Part shown: positions 1-5,490 of the stretch, in pieces
Layout: every line of letters begins with the position of its first letter
Position numbering within the stretch: the first letter of the stretch is position 1
Origin: Candidatus Competibacteraceae bacterium
GTDB lineage: Bacteria; Pseudomonadota; Gammaproteobacteria; Competibacterales; Competibacteraceae
Assembly: GCA_020445005.1 (NCBI GenBank)
Contig: JAGRHM010000555.1
Location: 1-7,531, forward strand
Length of the DNA: 7,531 nt
Direction of reading: 5' to 3'
The notes under the pieces: model-generated
Databases searched by the model: none
What the model was told of the DNA's origin: nothing
What the model saw: the letters and a program-made list of their open reading frames with translations, nothing else
Translations under genes and position numbers: made by a program

Positions 1-128
1 CTGACCAGATTACGCAACTTGGGTTGCTCACCCGGGATGTAAGGCGTCAGCCGGAAGACGACCGGACTCCAAAAGGGATTGGAAGCGCAGGTTGCGTTGG
101 AGGACGCGGCGGTATTTTGCAGAGTCAT
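1..128 (-). CDS. hisC: Histidinol-phosphate aminotransferase, N-terminal part (runs off left edge)
   Basis: Reading the minus strand from an ATG at 128-126 gives 42 codons that stay open to the window edge. The segment NPFWSPVVFRLTPYIPGEQP followed by KLRNLV matches the N-terminus of HisC1-type enzymes, where FWSP, PYxPGEQPK and L(I/V)(K/R) come just before the LNTNENPY block (family knowledge). HisC is a cytosolic PLP-dependent class I/II aminotransferase that converts imidazole acetol phosphate to histidinol phosphate in histidine synthesis. The PLP lysine and substrate residues lie outside the window. About 15 residues precede the FWSP motif, more than in many homologues. No upstream in-frame ATG or GTG exists before a stop near position 200, so this ATG is the best start, although its ribosome site is weak. 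The gene is divergent from the cyclase-like gene, with 176 bases between starts. Confidence 0.8.
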   Translation of the reverse strand, partial: MTLQNTAASSNATCASNPFWSPVVFRLTPYIPGEQPKLRNLV

Positions 129-172
129 GTGAGCAGCGGAATTTCCAATGGCGGCGATGAATATCAGTCCTC

Positions 173-201
173 TTGCTAACCTAATTCGCGTGCTTCGTCA
201 A
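173..201 (-). promoter_or_regulatory. Weak candidate promoter for hisC
   Basis: On the minus strand, TTGACG (201-196) is followed after exactly 17 bases by TAGCAA (178-173). The first hexamer matches the sigma70 -35 consensus at 5 of 6 positions, but the second matches the -10 at only about 3 of 6. Transcription would start roughly 40 bases upstream of the hisC ATG. The rest of the 129-304 divergent spacer shows no convincing plus-strand promoter. TATTAT at 253-258 could be a -10 for the cyclase-like gene, but no -35 lies at a suitable distance. Confidence 0.25.
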
Positions 202-293
202 TGCCGATGGTTGCCGCCTCGTTCATAGACGCCACGCTTCTTGCACAAGGGTTATTATTTCACATCGGGTTCAAAACAGTTGGCATCGACTTT

Positions 294-298
294 GGAGG
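294..298 (+). promoter_or_regulatory. Ribosome binding site of the cyclase-like gene
   Basis: GGAGG lies six bases upstream of the ATG at 305. It is a near-ideal Shine-Dalgarno sequence and fixes the start there rather than at the next in-frame ATG (codon 7), which has no properly spaced site. Confidence 0.8.
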
Positions 299-304
299 AC
301 AACC

Positions 305-1228
305 ATGGGCATCACGGTAGGAATGCGTGGCCGGGATCTGCGGGCTTTCATGCAGGTCGCCCGCGATCACAATCTGATTATCCTGATTCGACACACGAAC
401 GAAGATTCTCTCCAGTATGTTGGGGTGAGGGGGTACTATCCAAAGCCGGCGGCGGTCAAGGCCAAGACTGCGGATCAAAACCCGCCACCGCTGAAACAAC
501 AGGTAGGAGGTCAAGTCGTCGCTAAAATCTATCAGATCGCGGGGTTGGTGGTGCATCCTGGGTTCCAGCCACAGGCCTACCGGGGCGCCAAGGTTGCCAA
601 GGCTCTGGATTGTTGGGAGCACACCATGGAAACCCTGGCGCCAACGTTAATGAGAAAACCAGTTGATCTGGACCGTCCGGGGAGCTGGAGTCTTTGGAGC
701 GTCGAACGTCAGGGCGTCAAGGCTCCGCGTTGGAAGTGGAAAGTGGATACTGACCCGAATTCCAGACACTTCGGTTGTTTACAACTGAAAAGCGACGTTA
801 TTCCCTGGTCCTACGTGCATGGCGACTATGATCTCAAGGATGTCATCGTTCTTGGTAAGGAGAGCGCCAACCAGCGCAATGAGGGAGCGATGGACGGAGT
901 GAAAAACTTTACCCCGCTGCTGCATGGCGTCACCTTTGACGCAGTTTTACGCGCGCTCAACGCCAGTGTGGGCGTCGATATGGTGCAGCATGGCGCTGAA
1001 GCTCAGTTTGCCTGGCACGGCGACGAGCCAATTACTGTGGTCTACCCAGACTGGCGTTTTCTGACTTTGTTATCAGCAACGACCGTACAGTCCTGGTACC
1101 AGAAACTCAATCGGGAGGTGTTGGGTAAGGTGGGGGTTGATTACCAGCGCGACCGCTCGCGTATGTTCCACTTTGGGCCGGATGGGATGTTCAAGCCAGG
1201 ATGTTTACCCGCAGGGTCCTGGGGGTAA
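305..1228 (+). CDS. Edema factor/ExoY-like adenylyl cyclase-toxin domain protein, stand-alone
   Basis: This 307-residue protein consists almost entirely of one domain that aligns by eye with the catalytic core of anthrax edema factor, Bordetella CyaA and Pseudomonas ExoY. Residues 14-29 (AFMQVARDHNLIILIR) match the opening helix and strand AF(K)xxAxExNxxIxxR. GYYPKPAAVKAKTAD (43-57) matches GxxTKGxxVxGKSSD, placing K47 and K54 on the two ATP-binding lysines (K346 and K353 of edema factor). After an insert rich in Pro and Gln, AGLVV (79-83) matches AG(F/Y)I. DYDL (174-177) matches the two metal-binding aspartates (D491, D493). QHGAE (228-232) places H229 on the catalytic-loop histidine (H577). 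The ribose-contacting Asn six residues further on is F235 here. No signal peptide, transmembrane segment, calmodulin-binding extension or secretion module is visible, and ExoY itself is about 378 residues long. A cytosolic or exported nucleotidyl cyclase, or a degenerate relative, are all possible. Base composition appears lower in GC than in the neighbours. Family assignment is fairly sure; activity is unknown. Confidence 0.7.
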   Translation: MGITVGMRGRDLRAFMQVARDHNLIILIRHTNEDSLQYVGVRGYYPKPAAVKAKTADQNPPPLKQQVGGQVVAKIYQIAGLVVHPGFQPQAYRGAKVAKALDCWEHTMETLAPTLMRKPVDLDRPGSWSLWSVERQGVKAPRWKWKVDTDPNSRHFGCLQLKSDVIPWSYVHGDYDLKDVIVLGKESANQRNEGAMDGVKNFTPLLHGVTFDAVLRALNASVGVDMVQHGAEAQFAWHGDEPITVVYPDWRFLTLLSATTVQSWYQKLNREVLGKVGVDYQRDRSRMFHFGPDGMFKPGCLPAGSWG

Positions 1229-1233
1229 ACATC
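1200..1233. repeat. Perfect 11-bp inverted repeat over a stop codon
   Basis: GATGTTTACCC (1200-1210) and GGGTAAACATC (1223-1233) are exact reverse complements around a 12-base centre that itself contains CAGG-GT-CCTG. The right arm contains the TAA stop of the cyclase-like gene (1226-1228), so the last residues of that protein are encoded by the palindrome. CCAGG (1196-1200) could alternatively pair with CCTGG (1218-1222). There is no trailing T run, so this is not a classical intrinsic terminator. It may be a dispersed palindromic element or a transcript 3'-end stabiliser. Confidence 0.7.
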
Positions 1234-1248
1234 GCTCTTTCCCAAGAT

Positions 1249-1272
1249 GCCCTCCCCCAAGTGAGGGAGGGC
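1249..1272. terminator. Hairpin between two convergent genes
   Basis: GCCCTCCC (1249-1256) and GGGAGGGC (1265-1272) form a perfect 8-bp GC-rich stem with the 8-base loop CCAAGTGA. It sits 20 bases after the stop of the plus-strand cyclase-like gene and 22 bases beyond the stop of the giant minus-strand gene, where a bidirectional terminator would be expected. Neither side has a clear T tract, so termination activity is inferred from placement and stem strength only. Confidence 0.45.
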
Positions 1273-1294
1273 TGGAGAGGTTGCAGGGCGCCTC

Positions 1295-4200
1295 TTACGG
1301 CAACTCCAGGATTTCCAGAAGGGCCAGGCCAGTGGTTCCATCGACCCCACGCACCAGCAGGGTGTGGGGGACGTGGGGTTCCAGGTTGAGCAGCAGGGCC
1401 GGTTCGCGCGGATCGGGCGGGGCCAGGCCGGTGGCGGCGATGGCAGCGGCGTCCGGTTGTTGCGCCCAGTCGTCGTTTTCGGCGATGACCTGCCCGTCCA
1501 GGGTGGTGAAGGTGAGTTGCGGGTTCTCCAGCAACGGATCGCCCAATGGGGCGTTCACCAGCGTGGGGCCGAGCACCCGGGCGAGAATGCGCCGGGGAGC
1601 GTCGCCGCCGCCGAGGATCAACCCGCCGATGAGAATATCGTCACCCGTCCCAACCCAGCCGCGCGCGGAGAGGTTGATCAGGCGGGGGTTGACCGTTACG
1701 GTGCGCTCAGGGTCGAGGATTTCCACCAGGGCTAGGCCGGTGGCGGCGTCCGCGCCGTCGACCAGGACCGTGTAGGGGACGTGCGGGTCGAGGGTGAGCA
1801 GCAGGGCGGCTTCCTGCGGGTAGGGCGGGGCGTAGCCCAACCGTTCCAGCTCGGCGGCGTTGGGGGCCTGTGACCAGTCGTCGTTCTCGGCGATGAAGGT
1901 TCCATCGACGGTGGTGACGCGCAACCGGGGATTGGCCAGCGGGTCGGCCAGGCCGACGTCGGCCAGGGCGGGGCCGAGGGCGCGCACGATGACTTGCCGG
2001 GGGGCGTCGCCGCCGCCGAGGATGAAGCCATCAATCAGCAGGGCATCCCCGGCCCCGGCCCAGCCGCGACTGGAGAGATTGATCAGCCGGGCGGTGGCGG
2101 GGGTGACCGGCGGGGTGACCGGCGGGGTGACCGGCGGGGTGACCGGCGGGATGACCGGCGGGGTGACGGTGGCGGTGACGGTCAGGGTGACGGTGACCGG
2201 GGCGCTGGTGAAGCCGCCGTCGGTGACCCGGTAGGTGAAGGTGTCGGTCCCGGTGAAGCCGGGGCCGGGCTGGTAGCGGAACCCGCCGTCGGGCTGGAAG
2301 GCCAGGGCGCCCTGGATGGTGGCGGTGTCCACCACCGCGTACAGCGGATTGTTGTCGGGGTCGACATCGTTGCCGAGGACGCCGGGCGCCGGGATAACCA
2401 GTTCGGTGTTGCGCGGGGTGCGGTAGGCGTTGGGTTGGCCCACCGGAGGTTGGTTGTGGCACCGAATCGTCACGGTGATCACCGCCGGTTTCTTGGAGTT
2501 TGCCACGCTGTCGTTGGCGTAGTAGCGGAAGTAGTCGGTTTGGTCGGCGGCGCAGTTGCCGGTCGCCGTGGGCAGGTAGGTGAAGCCACCGCCGCCGGTG
2601 AGTTGCACCGCCCCCCACTGCGGTTGCCAGCCGGGGTCGGTGTCGAGCACCACGCGCAGCGGTTGGTTGCCGTCGGGGTCGCTGTCGTTGGCCAGCAGGC
2701 CGGGCGCGGGCACTTGCAGGGCGACGCCAAACGGCGTGGCGTAGCTGTCGGGCTGGGCGATCGGCGGGGTGTTCAGGCCGCTGTCGGCGATGTCGATGAT
2801 CACGGTGGCGGCAAAGCTGGTGGCTGCGCCGTCGGTCGCCTGGTATTGGAAGCTGTCCAGGCCGATATAGTTATAGTTCGGGGTGTAGATGAAGCCGCCG
2901 TCGTTCGTGGGTTGCAGCACGCCGTGCGTGGGTTGCGTCACGAACAGCGGTTGCAGGGCGTCGCCGTCGGGGTCGCTGTCGTTGCCGAGGACGCCGGGGG
3001 CGGGCACTTGCAGGGCGACGTTGCGCACCGTGCGGTATTGGTCGTTTTGCGGCAGCGGCGGGTGGTTGACGGCGTTGATGCGCAGTTTGACCACGGCGGC
3101 GGCGCTGGTGGCCTGGCCGTCGGTGGCCTTGTAGGCGAAGCTGTCCGAACCGACATAGCCGGGGTCGGGGACGTAGGTGAAACGGCCGTCCGGGGCGAGC
3201 GCCACCGTCCCATGCGCCGGGGGGGTGAGGTCGAAGGGGAAGGTGCAGTAGGGGTCGTCCGGGGCGCCGGTTTGCGCGCCGCAGTCGGCATCGACCGTGC
3301 AGGCTTGCGCGGCGTTGTTGGAGCATTGGCCGGGGAACTGGGCGAGCTGTAAGGGGTTGCCGTCGGGGTCGCTGTCGTTGCGCAGCAGGCCGGCGGGACC
3401 AATGGCCAGCAGGGTGTCCTGGGCAATCGTGTAGCTGTCGGGGGCGGCGTGCGGCGGTTGGTTGGCGGGGGTCACCACCAGAGTGACAGTGGCGGCGTTG
3501 CTGTCGAGCTGGCCGTCGTTGGCTTTGTAGGTGAAGGTGTAGGTGCCGGCCGGGACGCCGCTCGCGTCGTAGGTGAAGGCACCGTCGGCATTCAGGGTGA
3601 GCACGCCTTGCGCGGGGTCCGTGACTTTGACCGCGCCGAGATTGTTGTGATCGGGGTCGCTGTCATCGGCCAGCACGCCTTGAGTTGCGTCGACCGTCAG
3701 GGTCGTCCCGGAGACGATGCTGTACCCGTTGTCCTGCGCCACCGGAGGACGGTTGTCGACGCGCGTCTCGACTGGTTTGCCCGAGACGTTCTGCCCACCA
3801 CCGTCGGCAATACGGGACGCGCCGTTGACAATCTTGCCGGAGACGACGGCGGCGTGGACCGTCAGCGTCACGGTGCCGGCGTTCGCGGTATTGGCGGGCA
3901 CCGTGCCCAAGTTCCACACCACCTCGCCCGCGCCGCCGACGGTCGGGGCGCTGGTGGGATTCCCAGTGGCCGAGACAAAAGTTGCGCCGGTGGGGATGGC
4001 GTCGCGCAGTTCGACTCCGGTCGCGTCCGCGCTACCGGTGTTGCCGTAAGTGAGGGTGTAGGTAATGTCGCTACCCCCGTTCACCGCCGCTGGCCCGGTC
4101 TTGTCCAGCGTCAGCCCACCTGCCAGGTTCGGGGGCAGGAACCGGCAACTACCGACCCCTCGACCATTATCGGGCATATCGATATTGATGATCGGGCCGG

Positions 4201-5221
4201 TATCGAATGGTGCCAGAATAAAAGGCATCTTCTTGTTAAAAATTCCACCATTACCGCCGCAAAGTATGGCTAATTGCCCGTCAGCACTGATATCGACGCC
4301 CGAGTATAGCTCGTTGGCGAGAAAGCCCGTTTTACGGATCACTTGAGAATTGGCATTGAAGGGCGCCGATACGATGCATGCGTCGCCGATACCGCTCGTC
4401 ACGATCGCTGTCTGACCGTCGGGCGAAAGCGCGATATGGCTGAGTGCATGACAGGGTGTTGGAAGACGAACAGGTCGACTGGCTGCGCTAAAAGGGGCTG
4501 AAAATATATATAAGCCCGCTGAGCTTGCTGAAAAGTCGGTAGTTAGTAACTGTGAACCATCAGGAGTTACGACAATGTTACCTATCACTGATTGATTTGT
4601 GCCCGCAGCAGGATAAGCGACCGGAATATTAAAGCTTATGGATGTGTAAGGTGGCTCCAGCACCGCGATGCCATTATGATGATTCACAAAGGCCCGACCT
4701 GCCGGGTCAAAATCAATCGATGAAAACTGACCTCCATTAGTCTTGCCCGGCAGCGTTAACACGCTCGTCCGGCTAACGGCTGACGCATCAAAGGGTGCCC
4801 GCACAACATAGAGCTTGTTGTATTCATGGAGAAAGGCAGTCCTGAAATCTGGGGCCACGACGACAGCCCCTCGGCCGGTGTAACCTACTGATTGAAGATC
4901 AATGGTCGCGACCAAACTAGCAGTAGATACTTGAATATGATGAATTTTATTATGACCATAATCCCCGATTAGCGCATCGTCAGCACCGAAATAGTCGACG
5001 CCGGCTGATGACAGGTTCGGAATCGCCGTCTTTAAGATAGTGGGATTTGTTAGTGGAACAGTACTCAGCGCCGCACTGATCTGCGCTGCCGTCTGAGGAA
5101 GCGTGCGCGCCTGCGCGGTCACGTTTCTCGTAGTTACGATGGCCTGCCCTAACGCGCTGGACACGGAGAGCAGTATGAGCAGGGCACTGAGCAGCGCGCC
5201 GGAAAAGAAACGGGGGTTCAT
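1295..5221 (-). CDS. Giant secreted multidomain protein: propeller, DUF11, five Ig-like repeats, two C-terminal modules
   Basis: This 1308-residue protein starts with a Sec signal peptide, with probable cleavage after ALG at residue 25. The start is supported by GGAG at 5234-5231, nine bases upstream of the ATG. Residues ~70-365 look like a YVTN/WD-type beta-propeller, with recurrent SPDG/TPDG turns and four APF motifs (for example VVRAPFDA, FSAPFSA, VSAPFNA). A DUF11 domain (~370-485; LTLDKTGP to TVTLTVHA) follows. Five Ig/cadherin-like units begin near residues 490, 589, 719, 817 and 922. Each opens N-x-PP and carries a D(S/V)DPD motif typical of calcium-binding Big_9/cadherin-like repeats. 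Unit two contains a four-Cys insert (~629-659). A Pro-Val-Thr linker (~1019-1041) leads to two copies of a ~130-residue module (1045-1175, 1180-1308). No RTX or LPXTG signal is seen. The architecture suggests an extracellular or surface adhesin-like or structural protein; its partner is unknown. Confidence 0.85.
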   Translation of the reverse strand: MNPRFFSGALLSALLILLSVSSALGQAIVTTRNVTAQARTLPQTAAQISAALSTVPLTNPTILKTAIPNLSSAGVDYFGADDALIGDYGHNKIHHIQVSTASLVATIDLQSVGYTGRGAVVVAPDFRTAFLHEYNKLYVVRAPFDASAVSRTSVLTLPGKTNGGQFSSIDFDPAGRAFVNHHNGIAVLEPPYTSISFNIPVAYPAAGTNQSVIGNIVVTPDGSQLLTTDFSASSAGLYIFSAPFSAASRPVRLPTPCHALSHIALSPDGQTAIVTSGIGDACIVSAPFNANSQVIRKTGFLANELYSGVDISADGQLAILCGGNGGIFNKKMPFILAPFDTGPIINIDMPDNGRGVGSCRFLPPNLAGGLTLDKTGPAAVNGGSDITYTLTYGNTGSADATGVELRDAIPTGATFVSATGNPTSAPTVGGAGEVVWNLGTVPANTANAGTVTLTVHAAVVSGKIVNGASRIADGGGQNVSGKPVETRVDNRPPVAQDNGYSIVSGTTLTVDATQGVLADDSDPDHNNLGAVKVTDPAQGVLTLNADGAFTYDASGVPAGTYTFTYKANDGQLDSNAATVTLVVTPANQPPHAAPDSYTIAQDTLLAIGPAGLLRNDSDPDGNPLQLAQFPGQCSNNAAQACTVDADCGAQTGAPDDPYCTFPFDLTPPAHGTVALAPDGRFTYVPDPGYVGSDSFAYKATDGQATSAAAVVKLRINAVNHPPLPQNDQYRTVRNVALQVPAPGVLGNDSDPDGDALQPLFVTQPTHGVLQPTNDGGFIYTPNYNYIGLDSFQYQATDGAATSFAATVIIDIADSGLNTPPIAQPDSYATPFGVALQVPAPGLLANDSDPDGNQPLRVVLDTDPGWQPQWGAVQLTGGGGFTYLPTATGNCAADQTDYFRYYANDSVANSKKPAVITVTIRCHNQPPVGQPNAYRTPRNTELVIPAPGVLGNDVDPDNNPLYAVVDTATIQGALAFQPDGGFRYQPGPGFTGTDTFTYRVTDGGFTSAPVTVTLTVTATVTPPVIPPVTPPVTPPVTPPVTPATARLINLSSRGWAGAGDALLIDGFILGGGDAPRQVIVRALGPALADVGLADPLANPRLRVTTVDGTFIAENDDWSQAPNAAELERLGYAPPYPQEAALLLTLDPHVPYTVLVDGADAATGLALVEILDPERTVTVNPRLINLSARGWVGTGDDILIGGLILGGGDAPRRILARVLGPTLVNAPLGDPLLENPQLTFTTLDGQVIAENDDWAQQPDAAAIAATGLAPPDPREPALLLNLEPHVPHTLLVRGVDGTTGLALLEILELP
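1298..2089 (-). repeat. Tandem pair of ~130-residue C-terminal modules in the giant protein
   Basis: Residues 1045-1175 and 1180-1308 are diverged copies of one module. Both begin RLINLS(S/A)RGW and continue with a G(A/T)GD stretch, the GGGDAPR box, an LGP(A/T)L segment, ENDDW, an LxPHVPxTxLV stretch and TGLAL(V/L)EIL near the end. The same module is familiar from the C-termini of secreted proteins in several environmental bacteria (recalled, not searched). Its position at the extreme C-terminus suggests a role in surface retention or export sorting, but no function is established here. Confidence 0.8.
2103..2162 (-). repeat. Five-copy 12-bp tandem repeat encoding a VTPP linker
   Basis: The plus-strand unit GTGACCGGCGGG repeats from 2103, 2115, 2127 and 2139, with a fifth copy at 2151 that differs only in its first base (A). 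Read on the minus strand it encodes (P-x-T/I-P)-type repeats, mainly PPVT. The next unit at 2163 decays into a GTGACGGTGGCG-like sequence. Because the unit is four codons long, gain or loss of copies would keep the frame and only change the spacer length between the Ig-like array and the C-terminal modules. Confidence 0.9.
2166..3754 (-). repeat. Array of five Ig/cadherin-like domains within the giant protein
   Basis: The units share the pattern N-x-PP, D-x-Y, a G-(V/L)-L turn, then DDSDPD, NDSDPD (three times) or NDVDPD, then G-x-(F/L)-x-Y and a closing F-x-Y-x(2)-(T/N)-D. Spacing is about 95-130 residues. The second unit is longest because of a cysteine-bearing insert. The fourth contains two additional cysteines (in GNCAAD and IRCHN) that could form one disulphide. 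The acidic DxDPD turns suggest calcium-dependent rigidity, by analogy with cadherin-like bacterial repeats. Confidence 0.75.
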
Positions 5222-5252
5222 CGATCACAACTCCGGGTTTTGGGGACTGCGT

Positions 5253-5286
5253 GCATCCTTGACCCTTGATTGACCAAGGTGGATGC
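5253..5286 (-). promoter_or_regulatory. Structured leader with hairpin and TTGACC direct repeats
   Basis: Within the predicted untranslated leader of the giant gene, GCATCC (5253-5258) can pair with GGATGC (5281-5286), and inside it CCTTG (5264-5268) with CAAGG (5275-5279). The same stretch carries TTGACC twice, at 5259 and 5270, a spacing of 11 bases or about one helical turn. That would suit either an RNA structure or a DNA operator. No known regulator is recognised. Confidence 0.4.
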
Positions 5287-5316
5287 GTCTTTTAGTAGGA
5301 TTCGTGGATAGTTTAG

Positions 5317-5345
5317 ATTGTAGCCATGCGGATGGTATTTGCCAA
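5317..5345 (-). promoter_or_regulatory. Sigma70-type promoter of the giant secreted-protein gene
   Basis: On the minus strand, TTGGCA (5345-5340) and TACAAT (5322-5317) are separated by exactly 17 bases. Each matches the sigma70 consensus at 5 of 6 positions. Transcription would start near 5310, leaving a leader of about 90 bases before the ATG at 5221. The -35 box overlaps the outer edge of the palindromic element at 5344-5426. Confidence 0.6.
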
Positions 5346-5426
5346 TCCAGGGTTTTCTATAAGGATTTTTCTGACAGGAAAGCCCTGGATTTCGGCCTGC
5401 CGGTTGGCCGGGCCTCCATCCGGGCT
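5344..5426. repeat. REP-like compound palindromic element
   Basis: AATCCAGGGTTTTC (5344-5357) pairs with GAAAGCCCTGGATT (5378-5391) over 14 positions with one G-T pair. The right arm can instead pair downstream: AGCCC-T-GGAT (5381-5390) with ATCCGGGCT (5418-5426), nine pairs with one bulged T. The centre (5394-5414) is itself rich in GGCC and CCGG palindromes. Read on the minus strand it begins TAGCCCGGATGGAGG, which recalls the GTAGCCCGGAT...ATCCGGG intergenic repeats common in proteobacteria (recollection). It lies between the 285-residue protein gene and the giant gene's promoter. Apart from the promoter and leader already listed, nothing else is seen in the 5222-5490 gap. Confidence 0.6.
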
Positions 5427-5490
5427 ACAGAGTTTTTATACAGCCGAGGGGAATAGGATCAGGACGATTGATGAACGAGAACAACGCGGA

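Noticed and set aside
3..179. Open plus-strand frame at the left edge that could be the end of an upstream gene
   Set aside because: Its translation shows no family features, while the minus strand of the same stretch encodes the diagnostic HisC N-terminus.
1137..1775. Plus-strand reading frame overlapping the cyclase-like gene end and the giant gene
   Set aside because: Ser/Arg/Pro-rich shadow translation across two supported genes and two hairpins; no recognisable protein features.
2103..2162. CRISPR-like or origin-iteron interpretation of the 12-bp repeats
   Set aside because: The units are contiguous without spacers, lie in frame inside a coding sequence and encode a proline-rich linker.
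1994..3352. Long plus-strand reading frame (452 codons) antisense to the Ig-like array
   Set aside because: It is an alternating Val/Gly/Ala/Arg translation with no domain, caused by the GC-rich repetitive sense gene on the minus strand. It has no supporting ribosome site or motif.
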